A DNA stretch of 64,000 nt. It comes from Petunia secreta (lineage: Eukaryota > Streptophyta > Magnoliopsida > Solanales > Solanaceae). The stretch covers positions 8,720,001 to 8,784,000 of the forward strand of contig JARKIP010000049.1 in NCBI GenBank assembly GCA_029990175.1. The letters are read 5' to 3'. A program made the translations under genes and the position numbers. The notes under the pieces are model-generated. The model was not told the origin of the DNA, made no database searches, and saw only the letters and a program-made list of their open reading frames with translations. Each line of letters begins with the position of its first letter. Positions within the stretch are counted from its first letter, which is position 1. This document shows, piece by piece, positions 43,056-52,333 of this stretch.

Positions 43056-46000
43056 CTAGGTAGAGTTACCGTCGTGATGACTTGTCCTTGGCCATAGTCC
43101 CATTCCCTTCGATGAACACTCAACCGCCTCTCTAGTTAGGCCTTTTGTAAGCGGATCCGCCACATTATCCCTTGACTTCACGTAGTCAATGGTGATAATT
43201 CCCCTAGAGAGTAGGTCCCTAACGGTTTTATGCCTTCGTCGTATGTGACGATTCTTACCGTTATACATTACATTCTTCGCTCTTCCTATAGCCGATTGAC
43301 TATCACAATGTATACAAATTGGTGTCAATGGCTTAGGCCAAAACGGAATGTCTTCCAAAAAGTTTCGAAGCCATTCAGCTTCTTCACCGGCTTTATCTAA
43401 GGCTATGAATTCAGCTTCCATAGTAGAGCGGGCAATACATGTTTGCTTGGACGATTTCCAAGACACCGCTCCTCCACCAAGTGCGAAAATATATCCACTT
43501 GTGGACTTAGAATCAGTTGTGCCGGTGATCCAATTGGCATCACAATATCCTTCAATGACTGCAGGATACTTGTTATAATGCAGTGCAAAGTCTTGAGTGT
43601 ATTTTAAATACCCCAAAACACGTTTCATTGCCATCCAATGGGTCTGATTGGGATTACTCGTGTATCGACTTAGTTTACTTATAGCACAAGCTATATCTGG
43701 TCGAGTACAATTCATGACGTACATCAAACTTCCCAAGACACGTGCATAATCCCGTTGCGACGTGCTTTGACCTTTGTTCTTCTTTAGAGCAAGGTTTACA
43801 TCAATAGGAGTCTTTGAAATTTTAAAATCCAAATATTTAAATTTTTCAAGAACACTATTGATGTAGTGAGTTTGAGACAACGCCAGACCTTGAGGAGTTT
43901 TATGGATCTTAACACCCAGAATTAAGTCCGCAACTCCTAAGTCTTTCATATCAAATTTGCTAGTCAACATGCGTTTCGTAGCATTTATATTGGCAATGTT
44001 ATTGCTCATTATCAACATGTCGTCCACATATAAGCAAACAATAACTATAAAATTAGGATTGTTCTTAATGTAGACACATTTATCACACTCGTTAATTTTA
44101 AAGCCATTTGACAACATTGTATGATCAAATTTCGCATGCCATTGTTTAGGTGCTTGTTTCAGTCCATAAAGTGACTTAACAAGTTTACACACCATCTTTT
44201 CTTTACCTGGAACCACGAACCCTTCAGGTTGTTCCATGTAAATTTCTTCCTCCAAATCCCCGTTTAAGAACGTTGTCTTAATGTCCATTTGATGGATTTG
44301 CAGATCATACACGGCGGCTAACGCTATTAACATACGAATGGAAGTAATTCTGGTTACCGGCGAGTATGTGTCAAAGTAGTCAAGACCTTCTTGTTGTCTA
44401 TAGCCTTTAACAACAAGCCTTGCCTTGTACTTGTCAATAGTGCCATCAGCTTTCATTTTCCTTTTGAAAATCCACTTAGAACCTAATGGTTTGTTTCCAG
44501 GAGGAAGGTCAACCAACTCCCAAGTATGGTTGCTCAGAATAGATTCTATTTCACTATTGACTGCCTCTTTCCAAAATGGAGAGTCTGAAGAAGACATTGC
44601 TTCTTTAAACGTCCGAGGCTCATTTTCCAACAGAAAAGTGACAAAGTCATCTCCAAACGAAGTAGAAGTTCTTTGACGCTTGCTTCGTCTTGGTTCTTCC
44701 TCATTTGGTGAATTTCCTTTGGTTCCTTCCCGAGGTCGTTTGGATCTTTCACCAACTGACTCACATTCCTTCTTATACGGATATATAGTTTCAAAGAACT
44801 CAGCACTATCTGATTCCATCACCGTATTAACATGAATGTCGGGATTTTCTGATTTATGAACCAGAAACCGATATGCTTTACTGTTTATAGCATACCCAAT
44901 GAAAACACAATCAACTGTTTTCGGTCCAATCTTAACCCTTTTGGGTTTTGGGACTTGCACTTTTGCCAAACACCCCCACACTTTGAAGTAATTCAAGTTG
45001 GGCTTCCTTCCTTTCCACTTTTCATATGGAATGGAAAGTGTTTTGCTATGGGGAACTCGATTGAGTATTTGATTAGCCGTGAATATAGCTTCCCCCCACA
45101 AGTTATGGGGTAGACCCGAACTGATTAACAAGGCATTCATCATCTCCTTTAATGTCCGATTTTTCCTTTCCGCAATCCCATTGGATTGAGGCGTGTAAGG
45201 TGCAGTTGTTTGATGAATAATGCCATATTCCAAACATATTTGTTCAAAAGGAGATTCATATTCTCCACCCCTATCACTTCTTATCATTTTGATCTTTTTG
45301 TTAAGTTGCGTTTCAACTTCATTTTTGTATTGCTTGAATGCGTCAATTGCCTCATCTTTACTACTAAGTAAATAAACATAGCAGTAACGAGTGCTATCAT
45401 CAATAAAAGTTATGAAATACTTCTTTCCACCGCGAGATGGTATTGACTTCATGTCACAAATATCTGTATGAATTAAGTCTAATGGTTCAGAATCCCTTTC
45501 AATTGACTTGTAAGGGTGTTTAGCATATTTAGAATCAACACATATTTGACATTTTGACTTAGCGCAATCAAATTTAGGCAATACTTCCAAATTGATCATT
45601 TTTCGCAAGGTTTTATAATTGACATGTCCCAAACGAGAATGCCATAAATTATTTGACTCAAGTAAGTAAGAAGAAGCTGCAATTTTATTCATAGTATCAA
45701 CGACCATTACATTGAGTTTGAAAAGGCCCTCATTCAGGTAACCTTTTCCTACATACAGCTCATTCTTAGTTATTACAACTTTGTCAGAAACAAACACACA
45801 CTTAAACCCGTTTTTCACAAGAAGTGCAGTAGACACCAAGTTGTTCCTAATTTCAGGAACGTGAAGAACATTGGTCAGAGTCACAACCTTGCCAGATGTC
45901 ATCTTGAGGAATATCTTCCCATATCCTTCAATTTTGGCCGTTGCAGAATTGCCCATAGAGAGCGCCTCATCAGGTCCAGCGGGAGCATACGAAGCAAAGG

Positions 46001-47100
46001 CTTCCTTCACAGCACAAACATGGCGGGTGGCTCCTGAATCAATCCACCATTCCTTAGGATTTTCAACTAAGTTGCATTCAGAAATCATAGCACATAGATC
46101 AATGTCTTGCACTCCTTGGGCCAGTTTTGTCTCTTCAACCATGTTTGCTTGACCTTTTTCCTTTTTCCTGTCCTTCTTTGCAGCACGAAAGTCTGCGGAC
46201 TTATGTCCACTCTTGCCACAGTTGTAGCAATTTCCCTTGAACTTTTTCTTGCTGGAGTTTGTCTTCCTTCCAGAAGGCCTCTTTCTCTTATTTTGATTTG
46301 GAGTGTGCTCAACTATATTTGCTCCCGCTATTGCTGCACTTCCACGAGCCTTCTTTGCAGCAGATTTGTTGTCCTCTTCAATCCTCAAGCGTACAACCAA
46401 ATCTTCAAGGGTCATCTCCTTGCGCTTGTGTTTCAAGTAATTTTTAAAGTCATTCCATGATGGAGGTAACTTTTCAATCATGGCTGCAACTTGAAACGCT
46501 TCATTAATCTTCAAACCTTCAAAGAAAAGTTTGTTAGCAACAATATAAGTAATACTCTTAACAGAAGTATTAATCAAAACCTTCAGCAAGGAGATCATGG
46601 ATAAGGACTTGAAGTTCTTGGACTTGGGACACAACAGATTTGTTATCCACCATTTTATAATCCAGAAATTTGGCAGCCACAAATTTCTTCAGTCCAGCGT
46701 CTTCAGTCTTATATTTCTTTTCTAAAATATCCCACAGTTTCTTAGACGTTTCAACATTACTGTAAACGTTGTACAGGTCATCTTCCAAGCCACTTAGAAT
46801 GTAATTCTTGCATAGGAAGTCAGAATGCTTCCAAGCCTCAATCACAAGGAAGCGTTCGTTTTCAGGTGTTTCATCAGTCAGGACTGGAGCATCATCGTTG
46901 ATAAACCTTTGCAGGCTTAAGGTGGTCAGATAAAAGAACATCTTTTGCTGCCACCTCTTAAAATCCACACCAGTAAACTTCCCCGGCTTTTCTGCTGGTG
47001 GCATAACCGTTGCAGCAGCACGGCTAGGCCCAGCAGCACCAGAAACTGCGGTAGCATTCGTATTCACAGCAGGGACAGTTTGTTCAGCTCCGTTAGTCAT
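43056..47100 (-). CDS. Copia Gag-Pol polyprotein with a probable 64-nt intron
   Basis: Predicted exons 46581-47100 and 43056-46516, 1326 residues. The ATG at 47100 (MTNGAEQ) is used; a TTG further upstream is not needed. Gag (GVDFKRWQQKMFFYL) runs across the intron into LKINEAFQVAAMIEKLPPSW. The zinc knuckle at 46188-46229 is CYNCGKSGHKSADF: the last Cys of CX2CX4HX4C is Phe. Protease WWIDSGATRHVC; gag-pre-integrase LWHSRLGHVNYKTL; integrase core HTDICD, RSDRGGEY and GIAERKNRT; RT QMDIKTTFLNG, SLYGLKQAP and YVDD; RNase H GYCDANW, STMEAEFIA and HCDSQSAI. All pol motifs are complete with no stop. A gag ORF without splicing ends at a TAA in the intron (46570-46572). Confidence 0.88.
46517..46580 (-). 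other. Probable intron in copia gag, 64 nt
   Basis: On the minus strand: donor GCTGAAG|GTTTTG, branch-like TTGCTAAC, acceptor TTTTCTTTGAAG|GTTTG. About three quarters A/T, whereas flanking gag is near balanced. Removing it restores frame exactly (phase 1: G + GT) and rebuilds a continuous gag region. At 64 nt it is near the lower limit for plant introns. A chance frame-breaking insertion is the alternative. Confidence 0.7.
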
Positions 47101-47144
47101 CTCTGTCAAGTGACACAAGCAGAAACAATATTAATAAACTGTTT

Positions 47145-47310
47145 AAACAATAGGAGTAGAAAAAACCACGAAGGCTTTTAATCCCCACAAACAGATTATT
47201 TCACAGTAATTAGGAGTAGAAAAAACCACGAAGGTTTTAGTCTCCACAGCAGATTAATATATTATAAACGAGTAAAAAATCACAAAGGTTTTAATCTCCT
47301 TAACCAGTAT
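47145..47310 (-). repeat. Tandem repeat in the copia leader, about 65-bp unit, 2.5 copies
   Basis: Plus strand TAGGAGTAGAAAAAACCACG at 47152 and 47211, then ACGAGTAAAAAATCACAAAGG near 47269, each followed by TTTTAATCTCC or a variant. Confidence 0.8.
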
Positions 47311-47338
47311 TTATTTAAGTGCAGAAAATAAATAACAA

Positions 47339-47351
47339 TAGATTTCTTAAG
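47339..47351 (-). promoter_or_regulatory. Possible self-complementary primer site
   Basis: In sense orientation CTTAAGAAATCTA begins two bases after the 5' LTR, the normal PBS position. It is perfectly complementary over 13 nt to TAGATTTCTTAAG in U5 (plus-strand 47453-47465). No CCA-complementary TGG is present. See the finding on self-priming. Confidence 0.5.
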
Positions 47352-47353
47352 CT

Positions 47354-48227
47354 TGTTATTCCTGCAACCAAATAAATCAGAAAAGACAACAAACAGAAGT
47401 ATATTATCAGTTGTTATGGGACAATCCCGAGCCCACAATTTACTTGTGTCTCCTTAAGAAATCTAACCCCCTCACAGTTGCCCAAGGTTCACGGGTTAAT
47501 TTCTCCCAGGATGGAACGGGATAACAGTTCTACTGTAGCGGCACTTCAAACAGTAGAACACTGCGAACTCAAAGAAAACGGAGCAAATCACACGACTTAC
47601 TAAGACTTACTTAGTATGCAGAAAAGAGAGGAATGCAGTAAGAAGTTTTGTATTTCTGTGTTTCAGTGTGTGTTGAAATGTTGAAGACTGACCAGCTTAT
47701 ATAGCCATGGGAAATGGAAGGAAGAGTCACCACTAATGGCCACTAACACCACTAACACTGCCACTAATGGCACCTGAATTCATTGTCACTAATGGCTGAA
47801 TTCACTAAATGTCAGTAATGAGTAGTCCACTAATGAGAAAACGTGGGAGAGTGGGAGAACGTGGAGGAATAACTACACTGGATTAATCAGATTAATCCAT
47901 TCACATTTCTGTTACACAAACAGATTAAATATTAAATATTAATAATAAAAAATATTAATTAATTAATATTTTTAGTTTTTGTTGGTCCAAAAAATTAAGT
48001 CAATCAATTGACCGAAATCCGAAGCCGAGACGAGCGAGCGACGACGGCGCGTGGCTTCCCTTCTTCTCAACCCTTTTAAGAGCTAAGAGAAGTGAATTTG
48101 TATTTAAACCCAACAAAAGCCTTTTCCTCTACCAATATGGGAGAATGTGCATTTCCTTACTAAAAGGAACCTTTTCACCTTCCCACCCATTTCCCATTCA
48201 CACTCTATTTATTCCAAAATCCCAACA
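47354..48227 (-). mobile_element. 5' LTR (sense) of the intact copia element
   Basis: 874 bp. Sense start TGTTGGGATTTTGG at 48227. Minus-strand TATA at 47696-47705. Differs from the other LTR by a block near 47985 (GTCCAAAAAATTAAGTCAATC present here, different CCGAAG repeats there). Confidence 0.92.
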
Positions 48228-48232
48228 TGAAC
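48228..48232. repeat. Right target duplication of the intact copia element (TGAAC)
   Basis: Exact match to 41624-41628. Confidence 0.95.
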
Positions 48233-48582
48233 ACCACCCATTCTTGCCACTCTTTCTTGCCATCATCCTCCCTCTTCTGCTGAGTATCCTCCACCCTCTT
48301 CTGGTGTTGATCCTCTGTCTTCTGGTGGTGATCCTCCATCTTCTGATGGTGATCCTCCGTCTTCTGGTGGTGGTCCGTCACAACCTCTCTCCTTCAATAA
48401 GGGCAAAGGTATGATACTTAACTGTACATTAAACAAGTAGTATTGAATATCGTATCTATGAAATTTTAAGAATATACGTACCTGGAGCAGCACTCACAGT
48501 GTGAGAATTTTGCATGAATGGCTGTCAATAGAGTAAACCAAATAAAGGTGGCGAAATATATAAAATCTTGAGGAAACGTCAT
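48228..48582 (-). pseudogene. Copy C, 5' part: signal-peptide exon and repeat exon
   Basis: Exon 1 48482-48582 starts at ATG 48582 and encodes a cleaner leader than copy A, IYFATFIWFTLLTAIHA, with a likely cleavage site after A-I-H-A, then KFSHCECCS. It lacks nine bases present in A, keeping phase. Exon 2 starts at 48391 with the same splice signals and H-H-Q-K repeats. Before the C-terminal part a 2-bp deletion (GAAAGAGTGG versus GAAAGAGTCTGG in A) shifts the frame, and the copia insertion follows, so the copy is dead. Confidence 0.75.
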
Positions 48583-48645
48583 GAGTTTTTCGTGTAAGAT
48601 GCTGTGGAGCCTTGTGTTTTACAGCCTTTAGCATTATGTTGAGTG

Positions 48646-48655
48646 CCTTAATATA
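48646..48655 (-). promoter_or_regulatory. Probable TATA box of copy C
   Basis: Minus strand TATATTAAGG at the place equivalent to the copy A TATA box, about 65-73 bp before the ATG. Confidence 0.4.
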
Positions 48656-48863
48656 GAGAGAAAAAGAAGGCATTTAAGGAAAAGAAATAAGTAGCAATAC
48701 CAACAACTTAATAAATCTTGAAAAGGAAATAATCATGATTACGGTACTAATTTTGGTAGAATATAATTATATTTTTGAGGTTAATGTCTTTTTTCAGTAA
48801 ATTATAATTTTAATTAAAAGAAATATAATTATGAAAGAATGTTCCTGTAATTACCTAATAGCG

Positions 48864-48914
48864 GTGATCCTCCGTCTTCTCCATCTCCATCTTCTTTAGT
48901 TAGGACAAAGGTTG
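48864..48914 (-). pseudogene. Fragment D: scrap of a family exon 2
   Basis: GGTGATCCTCCGTCTTCTCC and the following CATCTCCATCTTCTTTAG match the start of exon 2 of copy B, with the same following GACAAAGGTTGATGTG. It begins exactly where the copy C upstream region stops matching the copy A upstream region (after AATAGCGG), so it marks a rearrangement joint. Confidence 0.6.
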
Positions 48915-48929
48915 ATGTGCGTATTTACT

Positions 48930-49240
48930 ACTTTCCTTTTTCTCTATTTCCCATTGAGTTATTACTCCTACTTTTTTTTTTCTGGTAAAACACTATATTT
49001 GATACTAGGTGTTAGTATTTCTCCTACTTTGGAATTTGAAAACAAATCAACTCATATTAATCCTACTTTTCCAAAAATAATATTTATAAGTTGCTGAAAA
49101 AATAGTACTAATACTTTTTAAGTTATATATATTGACGATAATTGGGAGTTTTGTGCAAACTTTTTATATTATTAGGTACAAACTTTTTACACTATCAAAT
49201 TTATAGGAACATTCTTTCATAATAATATTTTCTTTGTTTT
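48930..49240. repeat. Inverted copy of the sequence upstream of copy A
   Basis: Reverse complement resembles 29880-30110: GAAAGAATGTTCCT, AAAGTTTGTAC and CAAAACT near AATATATAT, TTTCAGCA. It places copy E in opposite orientation to copies A-C. Confidence 0.6.
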
Positions 49241-49602
49241 TTATTTAATGAAATTATATTTTATCGAATTTAGATTTACGAATAAGTTCTTAGTTTCTCA
49301 AGGATTTATTTCAACAACATTGGAAAAAAAAAATTAATTATGTATGACAATTGTCAAGCTCCACCCAATTATGTCTCGAAGTCGTTAAGAATAGTACTTA
49401 ATTTGAAAGTGCAAAATGCTTTTCATAAAATTTGCTTCAATAGATTTGTATTTATTTTTGGAGCACGTCCAAAGCAAGGGAGCTCTCACCAAAACTGCCG
49501 TAACTGACAGTGAAGTTTGTAGATTTGTTTCTATTGTGTAAAAGAGCTAATTAGCAGGAGGAAATTAAACTATATGTGTTGTATTTTACATAAGGTAAGA
49601 GG
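49241..49602. other. Unassigned stretch before copy E
   Basis: AT-rich, no ORF of note. Confidence 0.4.
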
Positions 49603-49690
49603 CCCTATTATTAATTACCTACAAAAAGACAAGTACATATATTTTACCCTATTATTAATTACCTACAAAAAGACAAGTACATATATTTTT
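49603..49690. repeat. 44-bp direct tandem duplication
   Basis: CCCTATTATTAATTACCTAC begins at 49603 and again at 49647, with the rest of the unit identical. It lies 140-225 bp upstream of the copy E start codon. Confidence 0.9.
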
Positions 49691-49761
49691 TCCCCTTAGC
49701 CTCATTATTATTGCTATAATTTTCTTTTCCTTTTTCCTAATATGCCTCCGTATTTCTTCCT

Positions 49762-49769
49762 TTATAATA
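49762..49769 (+). promoter_or_regulatory. Probable TATA box of copy E
   Basis: TTATAATA (within CTTTATAATAAGGC), about 60-67 bp before the ATG, in a region similar to the copy A and C promoters. Confidence 0.4.
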
Positions 49770-49828
49770 AGGCACTCAACATAATGCTATAGAGGCTCTA
49801 AAACGCAAGGCTCCACAGCATCAAACTC

Positions 49829-50431
49829 ATGATGTTCCATCAAGATTTTATATATTTCGCCACCTTTATTTGGGTAACTTTTTTGATCGTGAAAATTATC
49901 ATCCATACAAAATTCTCTCACTGTGAATGTTGCTCGAGGTACGTATATATTCTTGAAGTTTCATATATACGATATTCAATATTAAACACAGTTAAAGAGA
50001 GTGGACACATCATACCTTTTCTCTAATTGAAGGAGAGCGGTTGTGACGGAGGATCACCACCAAAAGACTGAGAATCACCACCACCAGAAGATGGAGGATC
50101 ATCACCAGAAGACGAAGGATAAACAGGTTTACTACTTTTCTAACGTTTTCCTGTGTTTCACCTTTCTTTAATTCTTTGTAAAATACTACATCTTTTATGG
50201 AGTACTATTATATATACGTAGGATGATGCCAAGGCTCCTCCACCTGAAGCCTTGAAGGTGTCTGAAGAAGAAGAAGAAGAAGAAGAAGAAGAAGAAGAAG
50301 AAGAAGAAGAAGAAGAAGAAGAATTCAGTCCTTTCTCATACAGTTATAATTTTGACTCTCCTCCTTCCCAAGAGAACAGTTGGGAATACTTTTTCAATCC
50401 ATCTTTTATGGGCACGAATGAACGCTGGTGA
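49829..50431 (+). CDS. Copy E: divergent small secreted protein, three exons, 137 residues, poly-Glu
   Basis: Predicted exons 49829-49938, 50033-50126 and 50222-50431. Exon 1 encodes a leader IYFATFIWVTFLIVKIII and HCECCS, same length and donor (GAG|GTACGT) as copy A. Exon 2 joins in phase 2 after AATTGAAG and encodes H-H-Q-K repeats. A new donor CAG|GTTTAC and acceptor TACGTAG|GATG lead in phase 0 to exon 3, absent from other copies: DDAKAPPPEALKVS, a run of 20 Glu encoded by (GAA)20, then FSPFSYSYNFDSPPSQENSW, EYFFNPSF and a stop. The S-P-P...W-x-F-F-N-P pattern loosely recalls the linker of plant DUF630/DUF632 proteins; weak. The family C-terminal Cys block is missing. Confidence 0.6.
50264..50323 (+). 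repeat. (GAA)20 trinucleotide repeat inside copy E
   Basis: Twenty pure GAA codons with no interruption, coding poly-Glu. Pure trinucleotide runs are unstable, so length is likely to vary between plants. Confidence 0.95.
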
Positions 50432-51925
50432 TCCTAAGCACCACTGGCTATCTATATATGTATGATGTTTATCTCCAAACCTTAGTATCCTAATACGAGT
50501 ACAGAGTACTACTCTTGCTATCTATCAGGATTGAATGTAACATTAGTTTTGAGCTTTCTGGTTATCAAGTGAACCTCATTGTTTAAGTACTTATAATGTG
50601 TTTATCGAGTATTCTATGGCTTCGATTCAACGTTATTGGTTATGCAGCCTTCTGTGTCCTGTATTTTGCCCCAATAAATTGAAAGAACACATTGGGTTCC
50701 TTACATTAGATTTCCGCGTGGTGCTTTAACGGATCTGTTTCTCCAGTTTGGGGAAGCAAATCATGTTCTATAGTCCAATATGGTTCTACAAGATTCTCCT
50801 CCATCAAGTTTGTAGACATGCTTGTCATGAACTTGCTTTTATTAGATTTGATTTTTTCAACTTAATCGTGTGAAAAGAACTTCCCCACTGATCAGGAATG
50901 AGAACTTAATTCATTGATATGCAAGACCTTCTTCACTCTCTCCATAGCCCATCTTTAACATGACAGGTAATAACATTTTTTGGTATATTTAATTTCCTCG
51001 ATATGTCAACAGACTACATGTTCTCACACCCTCATAGATTTGGTCCAAGAACCCACAATTCTTAAGAGCTTTTCCCAAGTACAAACAGGAAAAGACCAGG
51101 GCATATTTGTGCCTAAGTAGGCATTTCGATTTTTCGCATAGAAAAGGGCTGCCGCCAGGATGACAACAAGAACGACTATATACTCTATGGAAGAAAAGTT
51201 TCCTAACCATAACAAGTTACGGAACATTTTGCTTGGACGATTATGGAACTTGGAGGAATGAAAGACAGAAAGAAGGAGGAGAAGATAAATTGATCCACAA
51301 AACTTGTAAACCAAGACCATGAAACGAAGATATATACAACAATCCGTGTTAAACAACTAAGCTGGTAGGAGAATGGTTCTAGTCTATTTTTTGGTAGCTG
51401 AGTAAGGGTGGTGTCTTGAAAGGGTTCACTAGACACATTGACAACAAAATACAAAAATATGAAACAAAGATATACTCCTATGTAACAATTCATGTTAGAG
51501 ACTATTAAGATGAAAAGAGAGAGTACCAACAATGAACAAAAATATGAAACAAAATGGAGAAAAGAAAGAGGAGGATAAGTAAATAAAGTTGAAGAGAAAC
51601 GCGATAAGAGAATTACATACAAGCATAGCATTAACAAATACTACGGTCTTTAATTTACTACATACCATAGGCAAAAGAGCTGGCTGCAGAACTACTAATG
51701 CAATAAACCTTGAAACAGTTTAGATAGCTACATAGGCAAAAGAGCTCCAGAACTAGTAGTGTTATATATATAAACCTTCAGTAGCGCATTGGAATGGTAG
51801 AAGCTATTATCCTTTGTATTTCTTTTTGACGATTAAAATTTCTGAAGATTTTGGCTAGTTCCTGGTCATATACGTCATTCATGGATATAGGAGTGAAGCA
51901 GCTAGTTGGAGGGCAAAGCACCATG
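50432..51925. other. Region downstream of copy E
   Basis: 50590-50760 resembles 31510-31700. 51240-51330 resembles the block end near 33520-33580 (ATCCACAAAACTTGTAAACC, then AAGACCATGA). A minus-strand frame 51356-51024 has a hydrophobic stretch (YIVVLVVILAAALFYA), but no family is recognised and the equivalent positions in other copies are not conserved. No gene is called. Confidence 0.4.
51921..51925. repeat. Left target duplication of the decayed copia element (CCATG)
   Basis: Exact match to 57814-57818. Confidence 0.9.
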
Positions 51926-52333
51926 TGTTAGAACTAAATTGCAGAATATACTACAATTACCCAGGACCTATCATGTCAAATCATCAAGACCTAAAATACT
52001 AGATGCGGAAGCGTACCTATCATGTCAAATCATCAAGACCTAAAATACTAGATGCGGAAGCGTACTTGAATCCATAGCAACCGGTTTGATCCTACGGGAC
52101 CATAACCCTTTTATAGTAGAATATAGTTTATGTAATTCTAGTTCAACCCATCATTAAACTAGAATTACATCCGGGTATCTACACATTAGCCCCATACTTT
52201 ACGAAGTATCTAATTAGGCCCATCCAACTTTAAACCTCAGTAGATCACTTTAATTAGGCCAACCTTTAATGATAGCAGTTAACATACACTTATTATAGAT
52301 ACATATGTATGTGTAAGTCCATAAATTCTTACA
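51926..52333 (-). mobile_element. 3' LTR (sense) of the decayed copia element
   Basis: 408 bp, plus strand TGTTAGAACT...TTCTTACA. Carries a 49-bp tandem duplication (units at 51967 and 52016) and lacks about 95 bp present in the other LTR. Confidence 0.85.
51967..52064. repeat. 49-bp tandem duplication within the LTR
   Basis: CCTATCATGTCAAATCATCA at 51967 and 52016, units identical through GCGGAAGCGTA. The other LTR has a single copy. Confidence 0.9.

Larger units (their letters stand above)
47101..47353 (-). other. 5' leader of the intact copia element
   Basis: Contains a tandem repeat (47145-47310) and, next to the 5' LTR, no TGG-type tRNA primer site. Instead 47339-47351 is complementary to a U5 segment. 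Confidence 0.65.
41629..48227 (-). mobile_element. Near-complete Ty1/copia retrotransposon, 6.6 kb, minus strand
   Basis: LTRs 41629-42498 (3' in sense) and 47354-48227 (5' in sense), 5-bp target duplication, gag-pol reading frame 47100-43056, polypurine tract at 42499-42516. Gene order gag, protease, integrase, RT, RNase H is that of Ty1/copia. LTRs differ by roughly six substitutions plus two larger indels near 42260 / 47985. It interrupts copy C of the small-peptide gene. Confidence 0.95.

Noticed and set aside
43056..46682. Reading the copia pol ORF from its first listed codon
   Set aside because: The first residues come from the predicted intron and an antiphase part of gag. The gag ATG at 47100 plus splicing gives a continuous protein.
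51024..51356. Minus-strand ORF with a membrane-like stretch
   Set aside because: Related block copies do not keep the frame; no family or promoter evidence.
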